A DNA stretch of 64,000 nt, from contig MU400546.1 in the NCBI GenBank assembly GCA_022578965.1, positions 248,001 through 312,000 of the forward strand, written 5' to 3'. Below are positions 23,921 to 36,182 of this stretch, in pieces. Position 1 is the first letter of the stretch. The number at the start of each line of letters is the position of its first letter. This DNA comes from Xylaria sp. FL1777. Its lineage: Eukaryota > Ascomycota > Sordariomycetes > Xylariales > Xylariaceae. The notes under the pieces were generated by a model. The model saw only the letters and a program-made list of their open reading frames with translations. It was not told the origin of the DNA and did no database searches. The position numbers and the translations under genes were made by a program.

Positions 23921-26664
23921 ATGGCTGCAGAAGACTCGATTGAACCCTCTGGTCACGTCCAGCTCGCTGGACATCTCAAGCAGCAGCCAGAAGTCGCCGA
24001 GTGCGAGAGCCCTCCCAGCGTAACCGAAAAGGGGCGCAATATTGATGACGACGAAGAACGGGCCCAAAGGATTGCGCATCAAGATCAAAACTCTGGTCAC
24101 AAGCAGGTATGCCAGCCTTGAGCAATTCTATCTCTGACAGTTTCATAATCGATTCTTCACACCGACGCAGCGGATATGCTCGTCAGCCTCTATGTTCGAT
24201 GATGCCCGTAGGCATCCTGCCCTCTTGAGCTTGTCGCAGCACGCCCAAAGACTACTCAGTATTTAGGTCCCTCTTGTTAACTAGCGGGCAGAAATATAGC
24301 GGGCTCATCCTACTATGGCTTGCCTTTCAGAGCACCGGTGTCATCTACGGTGATATCGGTACATCGCCTCTCTATGTATACTCGTCAACTTTCACGAGCC
24401 AGCCCAAATGGGAAGACGTATGATAGCCAATCTCCTGTTCCTATTCCCCGTCAGACTGTACAACCCCAAAAGACTAACTAGTAGTCGAACTTGCTAGCTT
24501 GTAGGAGCATTGTCAATCATCATTTGGTCTCTCACACTCATTGTGACGGTCAAATACTGTTTCATCGTTCTGGCCGCCGACGACGACGGTCAAGGTGGTA
24601 CCTTTGCCCTATACAGCCTCCTAGCTCGCTACACTCATATTGTCACGTCCGACGCAGACCTCACCAAGAATAGGATAAGAATGCAGCGCTACAACACAAA
24701 TGAGCTCAGACCAGAAGGCCGAGGTCTCCGGAGCTTCCTCGAGAACTCAAAAGGCGCAAAGGTCCTCCTCAAGGTCATAGGTGTTGTCGGGATCTCGTTG
24801 GTTATGGCTGATGGTGTTCTGACCCCAGCTCAATCTGTTTTGGGTGCGATCCAAGGAATCCAGGTCGCGAATCCCGGGCTGGGAACGCCAGCTATTGTTG
24901 GCATTTCTGAAGCTATTATTGTGCTACTCTATGCGATCCAGCCATTCGGTACATCCAAGCTTGGCACTGCTTTTGCCCCTATCATCACCATCTGGCTTCT
25001 TTTCAACTTGGCAGCGGGCATATACAATCTCGCTACATTCGATCACACTGTGCTCAAGGCATTTAGTCCTTATTTTGCATTTACCTATCTTATTCGCAAT
25101 CGGTACGATGGGTGGAGATCCCTAGGTGGTTTGCTCCTCGCTTTCACAGGTGTAGAGGCACTGGTATGAACATCGTCTTGAAACCATGGTGAAGATCGTT
25201 AATTAACTAATCATATTTAGTTTGCGGATCTGGGAGCCTTCAGCAAACGCGCCATTAATATCTCGTGGCTAGCTCTGGCATATCCCTGTATGAATACCTA
25301 GCCGGCTTTTACCCTTCATGTATCCTTCTAGAGCTTGAAGGTGTGATTGATCAACTGCTAATGGTTTCCAGGTCTCCTCATTGCTTATGCCGGCCAGGCA
25401 GCTTACATCTCTCAGGATGCCAGTGAGACGGCATTCACAAACCCCTTTTTCTCTACGGTTCCACCAGGCACCCTGTATTTTAGTCTCGTCATTGCTATTC
25501 TGGCCGCTATTGTTGCCTCGCAAGCCATGATTACTTCCAGTTTTCAGCTCTTATCACAGGTCATGCGCCTGTCGTATTTTCCTCACATCAAGGTGGTGCA
25601 TACGAGCAAGACATTTCACGATCAGGTTTACATTCCACTAGCGAACTGGCTGCTGCTGATCGGGACGGTAATCGTCACTGCCGTTTACAACAATGTAAGA
25701 GACACCTTTGTGATTACCAAGTTGTGGTTACTGATCATTGTGGTAGACTACATCTCTGGGGAATGCTTATGGAGTCTGTGTGATCTTGGTCACGTTGATT
25801 ACAACGTTCATGCTTTCGTTTGTTGGTGTCCTTGTCTGGCGTCTGCCAGTCTACGTGGTGCTACCTATATTCCTTATTTTCATAGGGCTTGATGGTGTTT
25901 ACACAACTTCGGTCTTATTGAAAGTTCCAGAGGGAGCTTGGTTTACGCTCCTTTTGGCCGGTATCCTTTCTTCAATCTTCATCATCTGGCGTTATGGCAA
26001 AGAACAGCAGTGGGATGCTGAGACCTTTGGCAGTCTACCACCGTCTAGTCTCATCATTTCAAATAAGGACGTATCGAGGGGAAATACGGCCCGTCTAGCG
26101 GATAGTTTCGGAGGTGCAGCGATCCATATTGTGGAGGGTCTAGGAATATTTTTCGATAAAGCTGGAGACCGATCGCTTCTTCCTGTCTCATTTACACAGT
26201 TTCTGGTTAAATTTGCCGCAAGACCCCGTATCCTCATCTTTTTCCACATGCGCCCTCTTCCTTTACCGTCTATACCCCTGGCCGAGCGATACGTGGTCAC
26301 TCGCTCCCCCGGAGTGGGTCCTGGCTGCTATCATGTCACCCTTCGGCATGGTTACGCAGACGATGTTATTAAGCCTGGTCTCGGACGTGAGCTGATCGGT
26401 CAGGTAGAGCTGTCCATTTCCTCACGGTCAGCAGACCAAACTGCCGAGCTCGAGGCGCTGCATGCTGCCTATGATGCCCAGACGGTTTACGTGCTTGGAA
26501 AAGAGACCATGAGAATCAAAAACCAGCGAGGCATTTGGGTCTTCTTTCGCAAAATGATTCTCGAGATATTTCTTTTCTTCCGCGAGAACTCCCGAACCAA
26601 ACTTGCTGACCTGGATATTGATGCTGATAGGCTCATTGAGGTGGGCTTTGTCAAAGAAATCTAA
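23921..26664 (+). CDS. HAK1: HAK/KUP-type high-affinity potassium transporter
   Basis: Plasma-membrane potassium importer of the KUP/HAK/KT family, found in many but not all fungi and thought to act by proton symport under potassium limitation. Six exons: 23921-24106, 24292-24417, 24498-25163, 25221-25287, 25372-25694 and 25747-26664; 761 residues. The first 62 residues are a soluble, charged N-terminus. Exon 2 carries the diagnostic first membrane helix with [17 protein letters not shown] (residues about 78-94). [41 protein letters not shown] and [15 protein letters not shown] follow in the usual order. About twelve membrane segments are followed by a soluble C-terminal domain with [11 protein letters not shown] and ending [12 protein letters not shown], as in the family. 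The second exon start was chosen because every alternative AG upstream is out of phase or meets a stop. It appears intact. Confidence 0.92.
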
Positions 26665-27957
26665 GAGAATCGCATAGCTCTTCGATTTGCGTATCCTTAT
26701 CTTATGATTCACGCACCCTTCAGCCTGATACCAGCCTCAACAATTTAACAGCGATATCATGACTACGAACACACATTCGCTGTACAATATGCACAAATCA
26801 GATTAATTTACACATCAACGAATATAAGGCGTGCGTTAATACAATTCTAAAATTGTCTAAAAAAAGCAACGCCAAATAAATCTGCGTAGGTTCTGAGGAC
26901 GTGGCTAGCTCGGGCAAGGACAAAATTGTTGTTATCGATGACTTGGATGGTATTTCTCACTTCTAGTCACATGATCATTAATTTATCAAGGGTGTGCTTC
27001 TCCCCGTCGGTATTAAAAAATACATTTCCTACATTCCTAGTGCTGCTGCCTATATTTATGCCGTGCCCCCTAATATCGTTCTTGAATAATCATTTGAATC
27101 CATTGATTATATACAGCCTTGTTTCTTTTTACAGGAAAATATATGTTGGGCAGAGAAACTTTTAGCAAAGAAGGTATTAAATGGTAGACGCATGGGCCCG
27201 ATAAGGACAGCTGGACGGTACGATATGTATGTTGGTACAGGTTAAGAGAGAGATGTGTACTACAGGGCCGGTCAACTAATATACCCTTCTCAATGCCAAG
27301 TTTTATATTCGCTATCCTCTATCAAAAAAGTCCACCTAACCACTGTCAGGGTCGGCCGGGTCTTGACATTAACATCTCCGAATATGGGGTGTGTGGATAT
27401 GGTGCGGAACGGGCCGGCCCATCCTTATTACATCAATGTTCGATTATATCACCAGTTTCGTTAGCCCAACTATATCTTGATAATTTCGAATGAAAGTAAT
27501 TACCCAAGCAAAAATATATCATTTTACAAGTAATTATATAGGATAGCTTATATAAGAATGGTTGGGTACGCGGGGAGTATAGCACTAACACGCAAGTCTT
27601 GCATGCTTTAAGTATTGACTAACAGTATATCACGTTTTATTTCACCCATGAGCCACTTCGATCGCTTCAACGTATGAATGAACCACCCTATGTCCTAACA
27701 CAACCACGCCGGGCAATAGGCTAGCATCCTGGATATTAAAGACCCTACATCAGCCCATTCAACATTAGACTAGATGTAAAGACATATTAGTATATTGCAA
27801 AAGAGTGCAGGCAAATATTCGTAAATGTATAACCTTCTCAGTGCCTTTCCTTCTATACCCGCTGGATATAGATAGACACAGAAGTATTAATTAGCAGCAC
27901 CTATAATTATCATAGAGCAGAGATAGAGTGAGGAGAGGTTGGCATACACACGACTAT
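26665..27957. other. Convergent spacer, AT-rich
   Basis: About 1.3 kb between the transporter and the small gene at 27958. It is AT-rich with no coding signal; the frames at 26926-27165 and 27255-27493 are short and composition-driven. Confidence 0.5.
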
Positions 27958-28552
27958 CTAAGCACTGGAATCATTCCCGTTCTGGTACTTAATTGTGCTT
28001 TCCCCAAGGCTCCGTAGAACGTCGGCACGACGTTCTAACATGCTTGACATGAGCGTCTTGTTCCGTACACCCAATGCAGTCACTGGGTCACCACCGCCGT
28101 TTCTTTCTGACATGTAAGAGTGTAGACGCTGCTGAGCTAGGGATGCGTCGTCTGCAGTATGCTGAGAAAACTTGTGTGGTATTTTTGTAACATGGCTGCT
28201 AATAAGTTGAATGACTTATTAGTAAATGTAGGTGCGTATAGCTATATATGTTTTTATGCATCTTGGTGATAAAGCATAGAAGCTGTGAGAGATGATGGGA
28301 AGGGGGAGGACATGTACTTGGCAGCAGAGGAAATTTTGTATCAACACAGCCACATGCGATAGAGGTAAGACATATAATAGTAAGACAGGGTAAACCGATA
28401 ATTTATTGTCTGGGGTAGTGGCGTGTCATGATTGAGGTCACACAAACGCAGATTTTATATCATGATCAAGAGATATAAATAGATAGATATAGAGAAGAGA
28501 AACAAGAAGACTCTCACCCGTTGGACACGGAGGCAGTAGTAGATCCAGCCAT
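27958..28552 (-). CDS. Small predicted helical protein, 91 residues, unrecognised
   Basis: A gene proposed here from splice logic. Exon 1 is 28552-28518 (MAGSTTASVSNG, phase 2) and exon 2 is 28198-27958. The donor is GTGAGA; near the acceptor TTATTAG lies a perfect TACTAAT branch sequence about 30 bp upstream; phases match and the total is 92 codons including the stop. The intron, about 320 bp, is long for this window. The protein is charged and probably helical, with AQQRLHSYMSERNGGGDP in the middle and MLERRADVLRSLGE near the C-terminus; it has no signal peptide or membrane segment. It resembles small fungal conserved proteins, but I cannot name a family. The 5' leader upstream is rich in pyrimidines. 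The existence of this gene is plausible, not proven. Confidence 0.5.
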
Positions 28553-30649
28553 AATAAAGTATTGCAATATGAATCAGCCGTAAGAAGGTACGGGAGTGGG
28601 TGTATAAATGTTGGGGGAGACGAGATCCAGGCCAAAGTAGGATCAGAGCTAATGGTACAATAACGTGAAGGGGCAGGTCAGTGGTCAGAGGGCAAGCTGG
28701 AAAGTAGGCTTGAATAGGAAGAGAAGAAGACCCAGTAAGGAACAAGATGAAGAGCTTCCACTTTGATCGTCATTTTCCAAGGATCACCTAGAAACCAGTC
28801 ACTTTTTATACACGTGCACTCATTGCCGTGTTGTTCGGAAGGCGAAAGCGAAAGCGGGAAGCTCATGGTCTCTGCTGCTCTGTTGAGCTTGTCGTTGAAG
28901 GAATCACTAGACACAGATTCGGACAGGGGTCTCACGATTCTCTTCCATCATCGTGGTGCACCTCGCTCTGTGCTCAGCTGTTAGTAGGTACACCGACTAC
29001 CCTGTCCACCACACAGTACGGCAGCCCTAGGTATTTCTCCTGCAGTTCCGGTTAAACGGCGATTGGATGGGCATGATGTATGTTAACTTGAGCTTCCGGT
29101 ATTCTGAGGGTGATGCTAACGCATCTCGGTTAGGCATTGTACGGGCACATGGGTGTGGTAGCACTGGGTTGACGTTGGATGCTATTGTTCGTTTGGTGGT
29201 TGGCCATCGAGGGGCATCTGACTGGCGTCTTTGTACAGCACCGACTGACTGCTTCTGGGGGCTCAAGAGCATGGCACAGGGCCGTGGCCAATGACTGAGG
29301 AAGCTGCCACGCCTGCAGGTGGACGAGGTGGGAGCTTGATTCTCCAGCCGAGGGTTCCATCATGCCCCGCAAATCCAAATCCATGCGGAACAGCAGTTGT
29401 GTAGGTAGGTAGGTAGATCCGAAGGCACGTCCGGCGCTGGCGTTGGGCTGGAATCAGCCTTATCTACCGTATGTCTGTACTGCCTATGGATGTCTACTGT
29501 GGCTACTGTCCACTGGCTACATGTACCTGCACAAGAATAAGGCAACTAAGAGCCTCAAGTGGGGACAAGCAAACCGGGCCGCAAAATACTTTGTTCTTCT
29601 TAAAAAAAATAGTGGTAGGTCAGATAAGATCTCACCTAAAACCAAGTAGCTCTTATTACTTACAATGTTTAAATGGCACATTAGTTAAAGTAAAGGTAAT
29701 AAGGTTTAATTGCTATATATAAATAAATGTATATTAGTTATTAACTTTAGCTTTTTTATAGCTAACATTAATAGTAACCTAAAGCATATATAGTTAAAAT
29801 TTAATGTAAATTATATAGTTATATAGTATATAAATTTGTAGCCTGAGTTTTATAAGCACTGATATCTGTTCCTTCCTTTCTTTGATTCGCTTAGTGTTAT
29901 TATGTTGATCATTCATTTGATGTAGACATTTGGCGCCTACTTTGTCACACAGCCAAAAACCCTTATCACAGGCTTTGAGTTAGCCGGTGAACCACTGTAA
30001 AAGCCTTTCCCTTCTAGCTTGGAACCATCGTAATCAGGGAACTGAAGAGGGAAAAGAAGCAATAGGGTGGGTGGGTGGGGACATGCATGTAGAGGTATGT
30101 ATTGGGTAGGTGACCGTCCGCCATAAGTTCACGCCAGAGCCCTCTACTTGCCTGTGACATTCTGCTCATTTCTTGGCATTTGGCCGATAAGGCGAGGAAA
30201 CATAATAGCACGTATATACAGCTAGAGGCATTGGCTGGTCATGAGAGGCTCCTGGCAAGTGCAACATTTGTCTCTTTTTTTCCTCAGTAACGAAATACTG
30301 CAGGATGGAAGCATTGCCATATACCTAATTAATTGCCCTTATAATCCATAAAAACAGCCAAACTGTATCGAATTGAGCGGGTAGTGATTTTGGCTGCTGC
30401 CAATTTCACCAACGTTAGGAATAAATTTGATTATTGGTACCCACATGTACTTGCAGGACATTTTGCGTCTTGTTCATCCCATGTAGATTCGTCTCACTTT
30501 GGAACTTACTGTCAAGCAACAACGCGCAAAAGCGAACGCATATGGGAACTCAGGAAGGAGACACGATCATAGAGCAGCCATGTATGAGATAAAGCCTGTG
30601 TTAAACAGGATACATGATTGAATTGTATGTGATTGCTTTACAATGCCTC
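28553..30649. other. Gene-free spacer with AT-rich relic
   Basis: About 2.1 kb. A (GTAG)n run lies at 29402-29416. Bases 29650-29850 are extremely AT-rich, with long runs of TATA-like sequence, and resemble DNA degraded by repeat-induced point mutation. Overlapping short frames around 29027-29384 on both strands have no recognisable motifs. No gene is supported. Confidence 0.5.
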
Positions 30650-31360
30650 TTATAACTTCTGAGCCGGCGGGTCGGTATTGACCTTACCATGTTCACAGAT
30701 AGCCAAAACAGGGCCCTTCGTCTCATCAGTGGTTGTAGCCCTCATGACTCCCCGCAAGCTGCTAAGCCTCTGGCCAGCATGCACGACTTCGCACTCGACA
30801 TCAACAGTTGTGCCGATAGGCACCGGCCGCAAGTAGGTTACGTTCAAGGTGCGACTTACGCCTCCATACTGCCAAAAGCCTGGCCGGGACACCAAGTGTA
30901 GCGGGAACGTGGTACACATGTCGAAAATGGTCGCTGTACAGCCACCATGCAAGTTGCCCAAGCCGTTGTCGTGTATTGGCTGAACAGTAAGTCGGAATGT
31001 GGCGCAAGGATGAGGAGCCGCTGTAGAGTGGGAGACAATAGAGAGATTTTGTATAATGGACGTTGCCCATGCCTTTGATTCTATGTGAGCCCATGTCCTG
31101 CTATATAATACTAAACAAGGTAAGGAATCATAAGATCTGAACGATGCATGCAACGCCAGCAATGTAACACCACGCAATTTATTGACGGCAAGGGGGCCTC
31201 AACGCATGCAAGTTGACAACTGGACAACGAGGATGGGATCACTCACGTGATTCTGAGGGTCTTTGTACGCCTCCATAAACAATCTTAAGTGTTCCTCTAA
31301 ATTTTGAGTGTTGTCTTGGCGATCGAGGGTGCCCGGAGGGGGTTTTGGTCTGTTTACCAT
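30650..31360 (-). CDS. Hotdog-fold thioesterase (PaaI/ACOT13-like)
   Basis: Predicted acyl-CoA thioesterase of the hotdog superfamily. Two exons, 31360-31247 and 31072-30650, give 178 residues. The donor is a consensus GTGAGT; the acceptor is AAAG, chosen because it is the only in-phase AG that joins [11 protein letters not shown] directly to [10 protein letters not shown], the spacing seen in fungal relatives. Exon 1 encodes a Pro-rich start ([14 protein letters not shown]) then a helix. The hotdog core follows: [20 protein letters not shown] near residues 75-94, with the family's Asn-x-x-Gly-Gly-type active-site region as [12 protein letters not shown], then [19 protein letters not shown] near residue 120. 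The chain ends after CEHGKVNTD. The reading frame of exon 2 has no in-frame ATG, which is why an upstream exon is needed. The substrate is unknown. Confidence 0.8.
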
Positions 31361-33538
31361 CTTGAAGTTGATAGATAAATGCTGTTGCTTTTTGCTGTTA
31401 CTATATAGACTAAGTAAGAAGATGCAATAGTGGTTACATAGTGAAATCGCTGACTTATATAAAACTTTCTTAACCGAAGCCTAAGTTCAAAGGCATATGG
31501 GTTTCTAATATATATATCCTGTAAGAATTGTAAGAAAGGTTACGCAAGCAACAGAGGGAGGTGAGTGAGTGTGTGAGTGAGTAGCCGGTGAGGATGAAAG
31601 AAAGGCTGGGTCTGACAAGACGAACTGCTGTTGTAGTATAACTAGGTAAGTTTAGCCGTCTCTTGGCAGCCGAGGTTAATCATAACACATACGCATAATC
31701 TCACTGCAATAACATTGAACCTACTGCGTATACTAAACACAATGTAGCACATGCGTTTTGCTATCCAATAAAAACATGCCTCTCAACTCTGAAGTATTGT
31801 AGTATATACACGTACGCAGTACCTGGCTCTTACATGATATCCTAACACCTCTGATATATATAAATGGATACCTAAGTTATGTAGATACCTATATTATAAG
31901 TGTATACCTAGGTACATTAGGTATCTACATAGGTAATTAATTGACGCTGCCCTATATACCTACTGCGTACCTATGTACTTGTGTCCGTAGGTATGTAGTT
32001 CTGTACAGCACCTACAAGGTACTTACTTAGTACTAGGTAGGTATAATGGGCTGCTCTTCAAGATGTTCGAGTGGCCCATGCACGGGTCAGGGGAATACTA
32101 GGTAGCCCATGTTCCGGGCTTAGTCTGACTCAAAGCCAGGTAGCCATGCCCTAGCCATACCCTTTCATTGGTTAAAACTGGTCTTCCCTAGGCGCACAGC
32201 AACCCAGAGTCAGGGGCCAGAAGAGATTCTGCTTTGCTGTGCTTTTCTCCCTTTGCTTTGGAGTTGCTTTAGGGCTGTTTTCGTACAGGTATACCTAAGT
32301 CCTACCAGGTAGGTAGGTACCTACCTAGGTACTTATCTAGGTACTTAGTTGTGTACTGTACGTAGTACTTTGCGTAGGTATTACTTAGCTTATGTAGGTA
32401 GGGTAGGTACCTAGGTATAATGCAGCTCCTTACTCACATACCTACATGGTCGGTGGTGGAAGCATTAGGCACTACATGTAGTAGCTACCTAGGTTCCTAG
32501 TAGGTAGATAGAGCAGTTACCCAGGCTTTTCTTTCTTCAAGGGGTGCTGGGCAGAGACAACAAGGACTCACATCCCTAAGCAGGTACATTACATGGGTAC
32601 TTAACTAGGACACTACTTAGGTAGCTTATGTACCTGCCTAATAGTAGGTAGGTAGATCAGTAGCACGGCGCGACAATCAACCACATAGAGGTAGGTATCG
32701 TCTCCCAACAATCCAAACCTACCTACCTACTTACCTACCTACCTGATCTGCACCGACTCCTCAACCACGATACCCCGTTCCGGGACCTGACGTCCTCACT
32801 ATATCCCTTAAAGAAGACCAACGAATAACAGCCCACGAGACCAAGGACGCTGTAGGGCGAGAGGACACGAGACCATACGAGCTAGACCGAGACAAGTTGC
32901 GACAACATATGCCTTCGCTACATCCCTCTTGATATTCATCTAATTCCTCATATTCGTCTTCGTCCTCGTCTTCATTTTCCTGTTGGCGGTCCCTTTTCTG
33001 ATCCTTTTAAGCTTGTTGCGCGCCACGTCCCGTTAACTCACGTCACATTATACCGCCAATTCACCGACATAGAGCACATTAACCTATGCGTTCTCCTCAT
33101 TGCGACAGCCAGGTTCGTGATCTCTAAAACACCAAGCGGATTGCTTGGGCTGCTCTCCAACCTGGAAGGAAAGAAACAACTCCAACTTGCTGTGTCGCGT
33201 TACGTTTAGTTGCAATCTGAACAAACTGTGCTTCCGCTTTCGATCCTCTCCCGACGAGCTGTTCCGAGTGCGAAGCACTATACTTGACGACTCTTCCCAC
33301 TCGGGTTTATTCCTTCACCCGCTACTGCCGCAAGACAGTTAGTTACCTTTGCAGCACTTGGTAACATTTTGCGCAGCCTCCAGTTAGCTTCTAGATGCGG
33401 AGCACCGCATCGCTGTATCCTCAGCTCTCCCTATCAACCCAGGCGCATGTCGACCGACCCTGCCCAGACTCAACGGTGACACGAGTGCGAAGCCCCAGCG
33501 CCGGCTAAAACTTCTTATCAAAGTGCCGGCCAACTCCC
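31361..33538. other. Divergent promoter region thioesterase / striatin
   Basis: About 2.2 kb, dominated from 31880 to 32755 by GTAGGTA / TACCTAGGTA repeats (separate entry). The 780 bp before the striatin ATG contain pyrimidine-rich stretches suggestive of a long 5' leader. Short frames at 33084-33342 have no motifs. No gene is seen. Confidence 0.55.
31880..32755. repeat. Dense GTAGGTA / TACCTAGGTA short-repeat field
   Basis: Degenerate tandem and inverted copies of the unit GTAG/TACC, many arranged as the palindrome TACCTAGGTA, cover much of this stretch; the cleanest run is ACCTACCTACTTACCTACCT near 32717-32748. Similar smaller tracts occur in most spacers of the window (about 10605-11070, 37150-37195, 42855-42925, 43165-43330, 45160-45180 and 49435-49545) but not inside exons. 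It is the largest such field here, directly upstream of striatin. Confidence 0.75.
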
Positions 33539-36182
33539 ATGAGCTGGTCACAAGGCTCTGCGATGGGCGCTGGCGGTAACGGAGGAGGAGGTGGCCCCGG
33601 CCCAGGCCAGGAAATGTCCGGAGGTGGCTCGTCGATGCATCACCAACACAGCGTGCCACACGCCACCGAATACACCTTACAGGGTGTTATGCGTTTCCTT
33701 CAGACCGAGTGGCATCGACACGAGCGGGATAGGAACTCGTGGGAAATCGAACGGCAGGAGATGAAAGGCAGGATCGCCGCTCTTGAGGGTGCCGCCAGAC
33801 GCGGCGATGCCACCCAGAAGGCCCTAAAGAGATACGTCCAGATTCTCGAGAAGAAGATCAGGGATCAGACGACCGAACTCGAGGCCATCACTCACGTGGC
33901 CACTGAGCCAGATCACGCTGTGAAACAGCCTCCTAAGCTCGACAGGGCTGCTTTGATCCAAGACAAGCTAAAGTGTTCGTTGCACCCAACCGGCTGTTTT
34001 AAAGGCGTGAATAATAACTTACCTATATATTTCGTAGCGAACAACGACAAACTGAAAAACGGCCTCCCTCGCCCTGAAGGACTGCTTGGTATACAAGGAG
34101 ATGAGGAACGCGATCGCGATGACCTAAGGAACTTCTTAGACCAATGTCAAGCCGAGTTTTCCTACCTGATGATGACACCTGCAAATCCCCTGCCACCCCG
34201 AGAGTCACCTCCACTGCCCGTCATGGAAGATCTTAGGGAAGGTGACTTTGGTCTTCCCCTCGGCCAGCAACCTCTCGATGCCGCATTCCAAGCCTTGAGG
34301 CTGAATCAGAACCATGTCAAGGATGTTCCCTCTCGTCTACCTCCAAATACAAACCATGCTCCACCCATGCAATCAGCTGGGAGCATGAATATGGCTCTTA
34401 AAACGAACGAGCTCCAGTCTGCTCCTATGGTCCGTTCTGGGGAAAACTCTGCTATAGGGTATTCGCACCCGGGTGACTGGCCCGCACCCGCCACTCCTTC
34501 GAACACCCGCGCTCGGGATGGTCAGCCTCCCAAAACGAATCATACCAACGACCTCTCACGATTGGAAAATTCCCAGGTTTCCATGGACAGACGAATGGGC
34601 GAATCTGAAGGCTGGGATTTTAACGAAGCATCATTTCCAGATTCTACCACATCGCAACCCCTGCAACCATTCCCACAACGGCCCGATACCGATGTCTTCC
34701 CTACTGCTGAAAATCTCCCTAAATCCCCTAACCGTGGGCCCAGCTCTCATCGCAGGAAAAGCTCATTATCTCGTAGGAGGAGTGCCGAGCAAGAACTTTC
34801 CCTCAATGCCATGGCTCAAAAGCTAGACAGTACCAACTTCAAACTTCGATATGGACTGCGTGGACATCTCAACGCTGTCCGCACCGTCATCTTCTCTGGG
34901 GGTGGAAGCCCTGGAGAGCCCGAGATTTGCACCGCCGGCGATGACGGTCTCATCAAACGATTTCATATCCCTCGCGAAAATCCCACTCATCTCGGCGCTC
35001 AGTCGTCCGATCTTGACGTTCCTGCCGACTTCACTCATCGTGGGCATACAGGTGCCGTCTTATGTCTTACGTCTTGGTCTCCATCCCCTAACTTCTCGAC
35101 CGGTGGCCGTGCTCAAGGTGACGGCTGGATATTTTCGGGTGGCCAGGACGCAACGATTAGGGTATGGGAACGTGGTAGGGTTGACCCAAAAGCGACCTTG
35201 GACGGCCATAGCAATGCTGTCTGGGCTATATGTGTACTTCCTGCTACGCTAGGGACTTTGTTCGGACAATCAAATCCTTACGGCACCCCAGAACGCATCT
35301 TGGTGGCATCTGGCGCAGCTGACGGGGTCATTAAAATCTGGGCGGTGAGCGCGCCACCACAGTTGACATCACCGCAGCCAGGACCTACGGGAAGACGTGC
35401 GACCGGTAGCGGACGTGTTAGGGGCAATTCGATGAGCTCTGGTTCGCAGTTTCCCAGCTCCCCTCAGCCAAATATGGCCTCAAACTCCCCCTTCCATTCG
35501 ACTCTGGTTCATGATATTCGAAGATCAGATGGTTCCAAGGCTTCTCCTACGTGCATAACACCTTTGTCGACGAGCGGTGAGGCCTTCGTAGTCAGCTTTT
35601 CTGATGCTGCCATTATAATATTTGACACGAGGACAGGCGAGGAAATTGGCTCCATGGCTAGTTTGGAAACATATGATAATACAGTGGCCACAAGCGTTAA
35701 TGCTGTTGTCGCAACAACCGCCCTCGAACAGGGCTCCAATACGGGACTACGTGAGGAAGACGCTGGAGGCCCTACTGGTAGCAGTGGATCCTCGGGCAGC
35801 GGTGTTGAAGGTGTTATAATATCTGGGCATGAGGACCGGTTCATCAGGTTCTTCGATGCCAACAGCGGTAAGTCTAGCAAGATTTAGTGTTCACCTCAAC
35901 AACATGCTAACGAAATCTATAGGCCAATGTACATATAATATGCTTGCACATCCTGCCGCCATATCAAGCCTTTCGCTCAGCCCTGATGGCCGGGAGCTCG
36001 TGTCGGCCGGCCATGACGCCAGTCTCCGGTTTTGGTCACTAGAAAAGCGGACTTGCACCCAAGAGATCACCAGCCATCGTATCATGAGAGGTGAGGGGGT
36101 TTGTGCCGTCGTATGGAGTCAAGATGGTCGGTGGGTTGTCAGCGCCGGCGGAGATGGTCTCGTCAAGGTGTTTGCACGGTGA
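33539..36182 (+). CDS. Striatin (STRIPAK scaffold, Pro11-like), WD40 protein
   Basis: Scaffold of the STRIPAK phosphatase-kinase complex, which in filamentous ascomycetes controls hyphal fusion and fruiting-body development (Sordaria PRO11). Two exons, 33539-35867 and 35923-36182 (donor GTAAGT, acceptor TATAG), give 862 residues. The N-terminal Gly-rich stretch is followed by the striatin signature [20 protein letters not shown] (residues 44-63) and a coiled coil to about residue 120. A conserved [14 protein letters not shown] block lies near residue 200. The middle is Pro/Ser-rich. WD40 repeats start near residue 436 ([15 protein letters not shown]), with repeat ends such as [19 protein letters not shown] and DASLRFWSL, and the protein ends [14 protein letters not shown]. 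Residues about 140-190, between coiled coil and the ERDRDD block, look less conserved than usual; an unrecognised intron there was considered but no in-frame one was found. Confidence 0.92.

Noticed and set aside
33960..34080. Possible extra intron in striatin between the coiled coil and ERDRDD block
   Set aside because: The candidate donor/acceptor pairs give intron lengths that are not multiples of three and would break the continuous frame.
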